Shown here one piece after another: positions 7,458-14,908 of a stretch of DNA of 64,000 nt. Positions within the stretch are counted from its first letter, which is position 1. Each line of letters starts with the position of its first letter. This DNA comes from Oscillospiraceae bacterium. Lineage in GTDB: Bacteria > Bacillota > Clostridia > Oscillospirales > Oscillospiraceae. The position numbers and the translations under genes were made by a program. The notes beneath the pieces were generated by a model that saw only the letters and a list, made by a program, of their open reading frames with translations, did not search any database and was not told the DNA's origin. The stretch is taken from NCBI GenBank assembly GCA_910575695.1, contig CAJTGJ010000004.1, positions 1 to 64,000 of the forward strand, in the 5' to 3' direction.

Positions 7458-7724
7458 TCAGGATGCGTCCAGTTCGTGGCGGATAAGGCGGTTGATTTTG
7501 TCGCTCATGGTTTCCCTGCTGGTGGTGCTGAAATGGAACGACACCTCATAGGTGGTGTTGCCGATTTTCTGCACCAGGGCGGGCGTGGGTGCGTCCTGGG
7601 CGGGTGGAGCGTTGCTGCCCTCTGTCACGGGCAGAGGAATGGTCTTGCCCTCTCTGCTGGTGCTGTCGCTCCCCTCCGGGGCGGGGGCGGTGCTGGTGAT
7701 CGTCATGCTGGGGTCGTTGGTCAT
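7458..7724 (-). CDS. TnpW-like small transposon protein of IME-B
   Basis: An 88-residue protein whose last 40 residues (KIGNTTYEVSFHFSTTSRETMSDKINRL) follow the TnpW pattern of a G-x-T beta hairpin and a short helix. The N-terminal 45 residues are low-complexity (Ser/Thr/Pro/Ala). The start is the ATG at 7724, because AAAGGAGAGCCT precedes it directly; the ATG at 7739 overlaps that ribosome site. It is the last gene of the element, 95 nt after the relaxase and about 50 nt from the left junction. Its role is unknown; in this family it accompanies serine recombinases. Confidence 0.6.
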   Translation of the reverse strand: MTNDPSMTITSTAPAPEGSDSTSREGKTIPLPVTEGSNAPPAQDAPTPALVQKIGNTTYEVSFHFSTTSRETMSDKINRLIRHELDAS

Positions 7725-7818
7725 AGGCTCTCCTTTCATCGTTCATCAAAGTTTATCCGGTATTGGCGTGGCAGCAGCCACGTCGGTGCCATTCTGTCGG
7801 TCACGTTGCGGCTATGTT

Positions 7819-9285
7819 TCAACGCTCTGTCTCCCGGCGTTTCTGCCGGGTCTGCTCCTGCTGGCGTATGGCGGCATCGGCGTTCCGCTTCACCTGTTGG
7901 AGCCTCCACAAATCGTCCTGGATGGGCTTGTACTGCTCATACTCGGCCTTGTACTCCTGTTGAAGTCTCGCCTGTTCCTGTTCCCACGCATGGACGGGGA
8001 TTTTACCCGCAGGGGAACGGCACTTATCCAGCTTGCGGCGGGCCATGTGGAACGTCCTCAACTCGCCCTCATGCTCCCTCTCGAATTTTTCCCGTTTCCC
8101 TTTCCACTTGATACCCTGCAACTCGTCATAGACGGGTTTGGTGTCCCGGTAGAGGTCAACAAGGCGAAGCAGTTCCTTCAATTCGTTCAGACGGTCACGC
8201 TTCGCTTTCATGGATGCGTTGATGGCCTCCGTCTGCTCACTCTGAGCGGCGATATGGGCCTCCAAATCATCCAGCGTGGCGATGCCCTTCTCAGTCAGAA
8301 AATTGACGGCCTCGGCAAAGTTTTTGAGATTCCCAATCTTGGCATTGCGGCTCCATGCTCCGGCGTTCCGGCCCTCATAGTAGCCAGTCAAAAGGGCGGC
8401 AAGGTCGGGTGCCTGGGGCTGGCTCAATTCTTCCTTTACCGCCTTTATCCAATCCGTCAGGCCAACGATTTTCTTGCGAATATCCCGCAGGATGTTGTTG
8501 GCCTTTTTTATCCAGCGGTTGAAATCGCCCTTGTCGGTGGTGATGCCTTTAGCCTCCATCTGGCGGACGGCCACGCCCTCATGGATGGTGGGCAGCAGGT
8601 CAAGCCCCTGCCGCTCATAGGAGCGGTGGTCGATGCGGCACGTCAGCCCCTTTTCCTCAAACTTGGCATTGACCATAGCGGCCCACGCCTCCCGCCAATG
8701 TTCCAGCGTTTCCGGACTTCCCCAGTCGGTGGTGGGAACAGCGTCAAAGAGGGGCTTGCCGTCCTCGCCCATAATGCGGTTTCCGTCCTCGTCCAGACGG
8801 TAGACACGCCGCTGCTTAAAGCCCCATTTGCCGCTTTCCTCGATAGGCCGGATAGGGCAGAGGACATGAAAGTGGGGGTTAGGGATGCCGCCGTCCTCCT
8901 TGTCCGGCTGGTGGATGGCGAAGTCGGCAATCATGCCCCGGCCCACAAGCTGCTCGGACACAAATTGCCTTGCAAGAGCGATGTTTTCTTCCAAAGAAAA
9001 TTCGTTCTGCAAGGCAATGTCAAAGCTATATGCAAGCTGGGCTTTCTCGCCGCGCTCGGCCTTCTCTACGGCGTTCCAGAGGGTGGCGCGGTCTTGGTAC
9101 TCGGCGGGGGCCTGGGGCGGCAGGAGAATGTCTGTGCAGACCACGCCGCCCTTGTGGGTGTAGTCACTGACCTCGCCGTAATACTCGCTATACAATTTCT
9201 CCCCAGCGCGGTAGGCGGCAGACGTGACAATGGACTGTCCCGCGCTCCGCTTGATTTGACCAACATGGAAATGGAATAGGGCCAA
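7819..9285 (-). CDS. MOBQ relaxase (MobA/MobL family)
   Basis: A 488-residue relaxase of the MobA/MobL family (PF03389), which nicks RSF1010-like origins. The N-terminal domain shows FHFHVGQIKRSAGQS, the Tyr-containing SAAYRAGEKLYSEYYG (active-site Tyr about residues 23-34), and the histidine triad around GGIPNPHFHVLCPIR (about residues 132-146). The second half is a long charged coiled-coil-like region, as in other clostridial members. The start is TTG at 9285: GGAGG lies 8 nt upstream, and the codon directly follows the TAA of the DUF3847 gene, so they are coupled. Its matching oriT is at 10382-10417 in the same element. Confidence 0.92.
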   Translation of the reverse strand: MALFHFHVGQIKRSAGQSIVTSAAYRAGEKLYSEYYGEVSDYTHKGGVVCTDILLPPQAPAEYQDRATLWNAVEKAERGEKAQLAYSFDIALQNEFSLEENIALARQFVSEQLVGRGMIADFAIHQPDKEDGGIPNPHFHVLCPIRPIEESGKWGFKQRRVYRLDEDGNRIMGEDGKPLFDAVPTTDWGSPETLEHWREAWAAMVNAKFEEKGLTCRIDHRSYERQGLDLLPTIHEGVAVRQMEAKGITTDKGDFNRWIKKANNILRDIRKKIVGLTDWIKAVKEELSQPQAPDLAALLTGYYEGRNAGAWSRNAKIGNLKNFAEAVNFLTEKGIATLDDLEAHIAAQSEQTEAINASMKAKRDRLNELKELLRLVDLYRDTKPVYDELQGIKWKGKREKFEREHEGELRTFHMARRKLDKCRSPAGKIPVHAWEQEQARLQQEYKAEYEQYKPIQDDLWRLQQVKRNADAAIRQQEQTRQKRRETER

Positions 9286-9579
9286 TTATCCGCCCTCCTG
9301 CTGGTCGGTGGCTCGGCTCACCAGGGCGGTGACTTCCGGCAGGGAAAAGACTTCCTCCACCAGCAGACGAAAGGCGGTTTGGCTCATGCCGCGCACCTCC
9401 GGGGCTACGCTCTCCACATCGGCCCCACGAGTGATAAGTCGGTGGTTCCGCTTCTTCCTCTCGCCCTCGGTGTAGTAGCGGAGGCGGTTTTCCAACCGCT
9501 GGCATCTGTGTTGATACTGCTCTAATTGGGCGTTGGCCTCGTCCAGTTCTTTTTGCAATTCCTCGCGTGTTTTGTCCAT
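9286..9579 (-). CDS. DUF3847 family protein
   Basis: A 97-residue helical protein with a coiled-coil start (EELQKELDEANAQLEQYQHRCQRLENRL) and a conserved C-terminal helix (SQTAFRLLVEEVFSLPEV). This corresponds to the DUF3847 family encoded just before MobA/MobL relaxases on clostridial elements; the position is equivalent to MobC, so a relaxosome role is likely, but this is inferred. Start ATG at 9579 behind GGAGGTCAACCACG. The gene runs directly into the relaxase TTG. The longer frame from 9603 covers the ribosome site and is rejected. Confidence 0.75.
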   Translation of the reverse strand: MDKTREELQKELDEANAQLEQYQHRCQRLENRLRYYTEGERKKRNHRLITRGADVESVAPEVRGMSQTAFRLLVEEVFSLPEVTALVSRATDQQEGG

Positions 9580-9604
9580 CGTGGTTGACCTCCTTTTTCG
9601 CAAA

Positions 9605-9642
9605 ATAAAAGACCGTCTACCTACTTTGTTCGGTAAACGGTC
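9605..9642 (-). terminator. Terminator of the cargo gene
   Basis: Stem GACCGT(C)TACC / GGTA(A)ACGGTC with an 11-nt loop, followed on the minus strand by CTTTTATTTTGC. It separates the low-GC cargo gene (9664-10170) from the DUF3847-relaxase operon. Confidence 0.75.
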
Positions 9643-9663
9643 GAGGGTAATGTTTCACATTTT

Positions 9664-10170
9664 TTAGCACGTTACAAATGAAATAAGTTCCCAGGCTTCG
9701 TCAGTAGTACCCGGCTCCCATGCAACAACAAAACATAGCTTTTGAAATTCTTTTTCACATAAATACTTTTCGGGGGCATCAATAATATGAATTTCAAATC
9801 CTCTTTCTGTACTCCCCCATGTTTCGTAAGGCAATACTCGTTCTTTTAGTGTATAATGTTCTTCGATGTCTTGCGAGTCAGGTGCGCCCATACCAATTGT
9901 ATATCCCTGGTATGTTCCAACGATATTCATCATGAATTCATCTCCGCCATCTCCCTGCAAATGGCCTCTATCAAATTCACAAATGATAATGTCTCCGCTT
10001 TCCAGTTCTTCCATGTTAGGATAAAGTTTGTATAACCCTTGTGGTTTTTTGAGAGTATTATCATTCAGATAAATACCATAGCTGAATTGTTCAACTTCAA
10101 AATTTATTTGTTGACTATTTTTGTACATATTGACTGTGCCGAATGGAGATTTTAGCTCCGCTTGTTGCAT
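9664..10170 (-). CDS. Hypothetical cargo protein of IME-B, low GC
   Basis: A 168-residue soluble protein that I do not recognise. It is acidic and rich in aromatic residues, with beta-strand-like pieces (FGTVNMYKNSQQINFEVEQF, DIIICEFDRGHLQGDGGDEFM) and a hydrophobic ending (CFVVAWEPGTTDEAWELISF). There is no signal peptide. The real start is the ATG at 10170, seven nt after GGAGAG; the TTG two codons earlier is too close. Base composition is clearly lower in GC (about 40%) than the genes on both sides (about 60%), and it has its own terminator, so it looks like a recently acquired cargo gene. Small acidic proteins in such positions can be immunity or anti-defence factors, but nothing in the sequence proves this. 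Confidence 0.6.
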   Translation of the reverse strand: MQQAELKSPFGTVNMYKNSQQINFEVEQFSYGIYLNDNTLKKPQGLYKLYPNMEELESGDIIICEFDRGHLQGDGGDEFMMNIVGTYQGYTIGMGAPDSQDIEEHYTLKERVLPYETWGSTERGFEIHIIDAPEKYLCEKEFQKLCFVVAWEPGTTDEAWELISFVTC

Positions 10171-10220
10171 ACTCAAGCTCTCCTTTCATAAACGAAACAG
10201 ATGACGGTATTCGTTTTTAG

Positions 10221-10269
10221 CCTCGCTGGAAAGGTGCAGACGCGAAGCGGGTGTACCTTTCCAGCGAGG
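10221..10269. repeat. Inverted repeat with conserved loop motif (copy 2)
   Basis: A perfect 15-bp inverted repeat (10221-10235 / 10255-10269) encloses a 19-nt loop, GCAGACGCGAAGCGGGTGT. The loop matches copy 1 at 3428-3462 nearly base for base (CAGACGCRAAGCGGGTGTAC in common), but the stems are unrelated in sequence and both remain paired. This is the pattern of a conserved recognised loop on an interchangeable stem. Confidence 0.75.
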
Positions 10270-10270
10270 G

Positions 10271-10420
10271 TGCAGGGATAGCCGCGAAGCGGCGCAAGGG
10301 GTGTAGCCCCTTGTACGGAGCGAAGCGACGCAAACGGCCCGGACTTTCGGAAGTCTGGGCCGTAGCCTCGCAGAGCGCACGATACATGGTCGCAGACCAT
10401 GTATAGAAGTGCGCCCTTGC
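10271..10420 (+). other. oriT: RSF1010/MOBQ-type origin of transfer (oriT) of IME-B
   Basis: A perfect 10-bp inverted repeat ATACATGGTC (10382-10391) / GACCATGTAT (10395-10404) with a GCA loop is followed after three bases by AAGTGCGCCCT (10407-10417). This is the layout of IncQ-like origins: relaxase-binding inverted repeat, then a core resembling the RSF1010 and pSC101 nic region, with cleavage expected beside TG/CGCCC. The relaxase of the element is of the matching MOBQ family. The upstream part (10271-10380) holds further perfect hairpins, such as CAAGGGG/CCCCTTG near 10295-10313 and a GGCCC/GGGCC stem near 10335-10361. No gene is supported here. Confidence 0.8.
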
Positions 10421-10433
10421 TTCGCGGCGGGAT

Positions 10434-11033
10434 TTATTTTGTAAACTTCCGGTTCATATATTTAGGGTTGACATACAGAATATAAACCAGCAGGACAAGA
10501 AGCATGAGGGCAAGGCCCACCAGTCCCATTCCGAAATGGATTGTAAGCAATGCGACCAATGTTTGAACACAACAGTAGGCCAATTCTATGTTTGCATTCT
10601 TCCTCCGCTGGTTCTTATCAGGCTCATAACGATGGTTTGTTGCCATCCATATTGAGGCAAGTACCAGCAGTATAAGAGAGAACATAAGCGCCCCACGGTA
10701 AAAGCCCTTGTCCGGATAATTAGTAGGATGACGAAGCTGAAAAATTTCTTGGGTACAACTGTATAAGAAAGCTGCTTGTAAGATGATTGCCCATTTTGTT
10801 AGGTTCGTACGCAGAATTAGATTAGGACTTTTCTGCTGTGCATCGGCTAATAGTTCTTCGGAGGAAACTTGATAGAGTTCTGCTAATGCCTTTAAGTTTT
10901 TGGCGCTTGGCTTCGACTGCCCCAATTCCCATTTCGTCACGGCTTGACGGCTTATCCCCAGTTGTTCAGCTACAAGTTCCTGTGACATTCCCATGCGATT
11001 ACGAGCATCTTTCAGGCTATCATGTAGGGCCAT
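10434..11033 (-). CDS. XRE-type regulator with C-terminal membrane domain
   Basis: A 199-residue protein with an N-terminal helix-turn-helix of the Cro/CI class (residues 5-60; MSQELVAEQLGISRQAVTKWE) and four hydrophobic segments in the second half (about residues 80-100, 115-133, 150-170 and 172-190). The DNA-binding part would be cytoplasmic and tethered to the membrane. The ATG at 11033 follows AAAGGAGGTGGCATC; the longer frame has no ribosome site. Its promoter (11056-11084) carries a perfect inverted repeat across the core, so it probably represses itself. It is divergent in position from nothing: the recombinase ends 80 nt upstream on the same strand. It may control excision or transfer of IME-B in response to a membrane signal. 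Confidence 0.75.
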   Translation of the reverse strand: MALHDSLKDARNRMGMSQELVAEQLGISRQAVTKWELGQSKPSAKNLKALAELYQVSSEELLADAQQKSPNLILRTNLTKWAIILQAAFLYSCTQEIFQLRHPTNYPDKGFYRGALMFSLILLVLASIWMATNHRYEPDKNQRRKNANIELAYCCVQTLVALLTIHFGMGLVGLALMLLVLLVYILYVNPKYMNRKFTK

Positions 11034-11050
11034 GATGCCACCTCCTTTCA

Positions 11051-11084
11051 CTTTGATTGTACTTGTCATATCAATCAAAGTCAA
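11051..11084 (-). promoter_or_regulatory. Promoter with overlapping operator of the XRE-membrane regulator
   Basis: On the minus strand TTGACT (11079-11084) and TACAAT (11056-11061) are 17 nt apart. A perfect inverted repeat CTTTGATTG (11051-11059) / CAATCAAAG (11072-11080) overlaps both boxes. A dimeric HTH protein bound here would block RNA polymerase. Confidence 0.75.
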
Positions 11085-11112
11085 GCAACTATTCGGCAAC
11101 TATTAGCTACAT

Positions 11113-12888
11113 TCAAGAATTATCCGCTGAAATTGCTATTCTTGCGGCCCGCTGTGCCTCCCTCACTCGGCGCATACGCAGCTTGTTTTGCTCCCGTTCC
11201 CGGTTCCTCGCCGCCAACGCTTTTTGTGCTTTCGCTTCTTCCTCGGCGGTCAGAATAACCTCCGGTTTGGGCGGAACGAAACAGCCGATAAAGTTGAAAT
11301 ATATATCAACCTTCTGCCGCCTGTCCCCGGTGGATTTGTCCGCTTCATGGACAACGACTTTCTCTATAAACTCGTTGAGCATGGGGGCGGTCAGTTCGTC
11401 AAAGCTGGTGTATCGCCGCACAAGGGAAACAAACCTCTGCGCCCTCATGCCGTCCTCGGCCTGGGCGGTGATGCCCTCTTTCAGTTCCGCCGCCTCCTGC
11501 TCCAATGCGCTCTGTTCAGTGTCGTACTCTGCCAACAGGCGGTTGAAATGCTTGTCGGGTATCTTCCCGGTGGCGTTCCCCTCGTATAGCTTCTTGATTA
11601 ACTCGTCCAGTTCGCCTATCCGCTTCTCCACCTGGCGAAGCCGTTTCTTCTGCTCTCTGGCGGTCTGCTCCTGCCCCGCGCTGGCGGCGTCCCGCACGAT
11701 GCGGATAAATTCTTTTTCGTCCTCCCGGACGTATGCGCTGACCTCGCGGATCGCCGTCAGTATCAGCTTCTCAACGGTGGAAGTTTTGATATAATGGCTG
11801 GTGCAGTCATGGGTCAACTGACGGTAATTTCCGCAGATGTAGTAATCATCCGCATCATAGACTTTCTTCTTGGTGGGGGACGGCTGATGATGGGTCAGCT
11901 TGTGTCCGCAGTCGGCGCAGTAGAGAAGCCCGGTCAGCGGATTGGCGGGGCGGTCTGGATAGCTGGGCTTGCGGATAGTCCGCTTCAGACGGTGGGCAAG
12001 CTGCCACGTTTCCTCGTCCACGATGGCCTCATGGGTGTCCCGGAAAATCATCAATTCCTCCGGCTTGGCCTTGCGCCGCTTCTTGGTCTTGTAGTTCTCG
12101 CAGATGGTCTTGCCCAACACGGTATGTCCCATGTACTCCTGCTTTTCCAGGATATACCCAACCGCCGTACTTGACCAGAGGCAGGGGTCGTGAAAGCCCT
12201 TGCTGTGGTCGTTCTCCGGGTTATGCAGCTTGGCATAAGCGGAGGGTATCAGTACCTTGTCAGCCGTCAGAGCGTCCGCTATGCCCTTCACGCCGTAGCC
12301 GTCAATCACCATCTGGAAGATGCGCCGGACAACGGCAGCGGCTTCTTCATCCACGATAAGGTGCTGCTTGTCCTGCGGGTCGCGCCGGTAGCCGTAGGGG
12401 ACGCTGGGGGACACGCGCTTGCCGTCCTGCATCCTGGCCTTGAAAATGGCCTGTATCTTCCGGCTGGAATCGCGGGCGTAAAATTCGTTCATAATGTTCA
12501 AAAACGGGGTAAAATCGTTATCTCCCTGCTTGTCGCTGTCGATACCATTGTTGACGGCGATAAACCGAACGCCCTTGTCTCTGAACATGACATCGGTGTA
12601 AAAGCCAACCTTGAGATAGTCCCGCCCGAAACGGCTCATGTCCTTGACGATGATGGTTGCCACGTTCCCGGCCTCCACCTCGGCAATCATGGCCTTGAAA
12701 CCGTCCCGGTCGAAGGTCGTGCCGCTCACCCCATCGTCCGTGAAGTGGCGGACATTGGTGAAGCTGTTCCGTTTGCAGAAGTCCTCCAAAAATGCCTGCT
12801 GGTTCAGAATGGAATTGCTGGGGCCTTGTAACTCATCGTCGCGGCTTAACCGCTCATAAAGTGCTGTAATCTTAGTGCTGTGCGCCAT
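11113..12888 (-). CDS. Large serine recombinase of IME-B
   Basis: A 591-residue site-specific recombinase of the TnpX/CTn class that would integrate and excise IME-B. The catalytic domain has [10 protein letters not shown] with Ser15, DDGVSGTTFDRDGF and KDMSRFGRDYLKVGFY. Then come the recombinase domain, a zinc-ribbon (CADCGH ... CGNYRQLTHDC), a long coiled coil (about residues 375-450) and the C-terminal DUF4368-like tail ending in a basic helix. The start is the ATG at 12888 behind GGAGGTGGCGAAC. The gene begins 51 nt inside the right junction, the usual place for an integrase next to its attachment site. It appears intact, unlike its relative at 74-403. Confidence 0.93.
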   Translation of the reverse strand: MAHSTKITALYERLSRDDELQGPSNSILNQQAFLEDFCKRNSFTNVRHFTDDGVSGTTFDRDGFKAMIAEVEAGNVATIIVKDMSRFGRDYLKVGFYTDVMFRDKGVRFIAVNNGIDSDKQGDNDFTPFLNIMNEFYARDSSRKIQAIFKARMQDGKRVSPSVPYGYRRDPQDKQHLIVDEEAAAVVRRIFQMVIDGYGVKGIADALTADKVLIPSAYAKLHNPENDHSKGFHDPCLWSSTAVGYILEKQEYMGHTVLGKTICENYKTKKRRKAKPEELMIFRDTHEAIVDEETWQLAHRLKRTIRKPSYPDRPANPLTGLLYCADCGHKLTHHQPSPTKKKVYDADDYYICGNYRQLTHDCTSHYIKTSTVEKLILTAIREVSAYVREDEKEFIRIVRDAASAGQEQTAREQKKRLRQVEKRIGELDELIKKLYEGNATGKIPDKHFNRLLAEYDTEQSALEQEAAELKEGITAQAEDGMRAQRFVSLVRRYTSFDELTAPMLNEFIEKVVVHEADKSTGDRRQKVDIYFNFIGCFVPPKPEVILTAEEEAKAQKALAARNREREQNKLRMRRVREAQRAARIAISADNS

Positions 12889-12929
12889 GTTCGCCACCTC
12901 CTGTTGTTGTGCGGATTTCTCCACCCTTA

Positions 12930-12955
12930 CGATATTAACCCTTTCGGGTCTGTGA
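12930..12955. other. Right attachment junction of IME-B
   Basis: Element sequence (GATATTAA) meets virD4 sequence (TTTCGGGTCTGTGAC, codons VTDPK on the minus strand) at CCCTTT. The pentamer CCTTT is shared with the left junction at 7409-7413. Confidence 0.7.
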
Positions 12956-12985
12956 CAATATAGCTGGCGTTCATCTGCATGAGGT
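12940..12985 (-). pseudogene. virD4: VirD4 of ICE-1, second piece (46 nt between intron and IME-B)
   Basis: These 46 nt complete the split Asn codon of the first piece and encode LMQMNASYIVTDPKG, the conserved segment after Walker A. The intact VirD4 of ICE-2 has the parallel sequence NLYEANASYIATDPKG at the same place, which confirms the assignment. It is bounded by the 3' end of the group II intron (12986) and the right end of IME-B. If read through, the frame enters IME-B and stops after LIS. Confidence 0.88.
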
Positions 12986-13047
12986 GTGAGGTAGGCACCG
13001 CCGCGCCATACTGGTTTTCGCCAGCGGTCTCGGCGGAGCCACCTCCA

Positions 13048-13081
13048 GAACCGGACTTACACGTCTCCGCGTATCCGGCTC
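13048..13081 (-). ncRNA. Group II intron domain V
   Basis: A 34-nt hairpin beginning GAGCCGGATACGCGG, with a GAGA tetraloop and ending GTCCGGTTC. The length and the GAGCCG/CGGTTC closing helix are those of bacterial domain V. Domain VI and the 3' splice site follow within 62 nt. Confidence 0.85.
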
Positions 13082-13096
13082 CAAGCGCAATCACCG

Positions 13097-14908
13097 TCAC
13101 GGTTCTTGAGCAAGTGTAGACTGATAACAGTACGGGCACAGCGCCAGTGACTTCCGGCGCATATGCAGCATCAGACGTTCCGCCTCGGTTTTGCCGGTGA
13201 GCTTTTTCAGGGCACGGACGTGGTGCATACGAATATCATCCGTTTTGTTGCCGCAAAGTTCACAAATACCGGCTTTCAGCCTGTTTGCCAGGGTATTTCT
13301 CCCATCGTAGCGAATATACCGGGGAAGGGTGTCCTGCACATTGTCAAAGCCCTCCTGTTTACGGAATCCGTCGTGATAAAGCTCACATTGTTTAGGGCCG
13401 GACTTCGTGAGATAGGGCACCCGGAACACACCACCGTGCATATATCTTTTCTTGATTTTGCTGACGTTGGTGCGATATTTCCCGGCATAGGTTTTTAACA
13501 TACTGTAGCGCATCATATTGTAGAATTTGCTCAATACGCCCACATTTTCCGCAATACGATAGAAGTTGTACAGGCCGCGAATTTCTGCGTTGTACTGCCT
13601 GACGATTTCTATATCCGTGCTGTTGAGCAGCTCGTTTCGGTGCATGGGTCGCCAGAAATTATGGCCCCGGTTTTCATCCCATCTCACCTTCATTACCCTG
13701 AGTTCGTGCAATTTGTTTTCCCATTTTTCATGGGGAACATAGAGAAATACCTTTCCATACCATGGGCGCTTCAAAGCACCGTTTTTATCCCGTTTGGCCG
13801 ATTTGTCGCGGACAACCTCAATGTCATATCCCAGGTAGCGGACAGCCTCGCTGGAATGTGTCACCTTTGTCTTTTCCTCGGACAGCGTGAGATGCAGCTT
13901 TTCAGCCAGAAAGCGCCGCAAGTCCTCTTTAATGGACAATGCGTCCTTCTTTGAACCGATTACGCCAACGACAAAATCATCCGCGTATCGGTTGTACTGT
14001 ATCCGTTTGAAATTGGAATCCAGCACATCAGAATAGGGCGTGGACAGCTTCAGTTTTTGAGCCGCTTTGAACTCTTGAACAGCTTCTTTTGAATGGTCTC
14101 CTGCATCCAGCTTCTTCTTGGCCTTGCGGTAGCGTCTGGCAATCTTCTCATATTCCTTGCTGGCGTTGCGTTTGAAGGGTTCCGTGTCGAAACGGGCCTT
14201 GTATTCCTCCATAAAAGTGTCCAGCTCGGAAAGATAGATGTTAGCCAGAATGGGGCTCATACCGCTGCCCTGTGGGGTGCCAGAGTAGGTTTTGTGGTAC
14301 TCCCACTGCTCCATATATCCGGCTTTTAGGAACTTCCACATGAGAGACAGAAATGCTTCGTCTTTGATGCGCCGCCGTAAAATGCTGATGAGGACGTGGT
14401 GGTCAAAACAATCAAAGCAAGCCTTGATGTCGCCCTCCACCATCCAGCGCACACCTGTGAAAGTGTCCTTTATTTGGGACAGCGCCGTGTGGCAGCTCCG
14501 CTTGGGGCGGAAGCCGTGGGATTGATTGGAAAAGGTGGGTTCGTAGATGGCCTCCAGCAGCATCCGAATGATTTCCTGCACCAGCTTATCGTTAGTGGAG
14601 GGGATACCCAGGGGACGCTTTTTCGCCGGGTTATTCTTTTTCGCGATGTAGGTCCTCCGGGCCGGGTTAGGCTGGTAGGTCTGGTCTTTCAGGGATTTGA
14701 TGATTTTGTTGATACGAGCCATGCTCATGTTGTCAATGGACAGTCCATCCGCGCCCGTGGTCATGCTGCCCGGTGAGGCCGCGATATTCTTATAGGCCAG
14801 CAGATAGAAGTCCGGGTTATACAGATTGCGGTATAACCGCTCGAAAGTATAGCCTTTTACACCTGCTTTCTCCGTGAGGAGCTTCAATACATCAATCGGA
14901 TTTCTCAT
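13097..14908 (-). CDS. ltrA: Group II intron reverse transcriptase/maturase with HNH endonuclease
   Basis: A 603-residue intron-encoded protein that would splice the intron and insert it by target-primed reverse transcription. RT motifs are in order: PLGIPSTNDKLVQEIIRMLLE (about residues 99-119), HGFRPKRSCHTAL, GDIKACFD, the catalytic YADD at about 308-311, and the thumb/X maturase domain. The C-terminus has a zinc-type HNH endonuclease (CELCGNKTDDIRMHHV ... CPYC). The ATG at 14908 is preceded by GAGGCACC, a modest site; the 23 extra upstream residues lie in the ribozyme and are not family-like. A large insertion with basic residues sits between RT motifs. All key residues are present, so it looks active. 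Confidence 0.92.
   Translation of the reverse strand: MRNPIDVLKLLTEKAGVKGYTFERLYRNLYNPDFYLLAYKNIAASPGSMTTGADGLSIDNMSMARINKIIKSLKDQTYQPNPARRTYIAKKNNPAKKRPLGIPSTNDKLVQEIIRMLLEAIYEPTFSNQSHGFRPKRSCHTALSQIKDTFTGVRWMVEGDIKACFDCFDHHVLISILRRRIKDEAFLSLMWKFLKAGYMEQWEYHKTYSGTPQGSGMSPILANIYLSELDTFMEEYKARFDTEPFKRNASKEYEKIARRYRKAKKKLDAGDHSKEAVQEFKAAQKLKLSTPYSDVLDSNFKRIQYNRYADDFVVGVIGSKKDALSIKEDLRRFLAEKLHLTLSEEKTKVTHSSEAVRYLGYDIEVVRDKSAKRDKNGALKRPWYGKVFLYVPHEKWENKLHELRVMKVRWDENRGHNFWRPMHRNELLNSTDIEIVRQYNAEIRGLYNFYRIAENVGVLSKFYNMMRYSMLKTYAGKYRTNVSKIKKRYMHGGVFRVPYLTKSGPKQCELYHDGFRKQEGFDNVQDTLPRYIRYDGRNTLANRLKAGICELCGNKTDDIRMHHVRALKKLTGKTEAERLMLHMRRKSLALCPYCYQSTLAQEP

Larger units (their letters stand above)
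7409..12939. mobile_element. IME-B: MOBQ mobilizable element inserted in virD4
   Basis: A 5.53-kb insertion lies between virD4 codons ...TDPKG (12940-12985) and TVLIE... (7408 downwards). Both junctions contain the shared pentamer CCTTT (7409-7413 and 12940-12944), so the crossover core is within it; large serine recombinases exchange at a central dinucleotide, and GG/CC of AAAGG fits. Contents from right to left: serine recombinase, XRE-membrane regulator, oriT, cargo gene, DUF3847, MOBQ relaxase, tnpW. There is no T4SS, so it needs a helper ICE. Confidence 0.85.

Noticed and set aside
12927..13139. Short ORF ending in ASYIVTDPKGLIS as a separate gene
   Set aside because: Its N-terminal half is translated intron domain V-VI sequence and its C-terminal half is the second virD4 piece; it is an artefact of the intron-exon junction.
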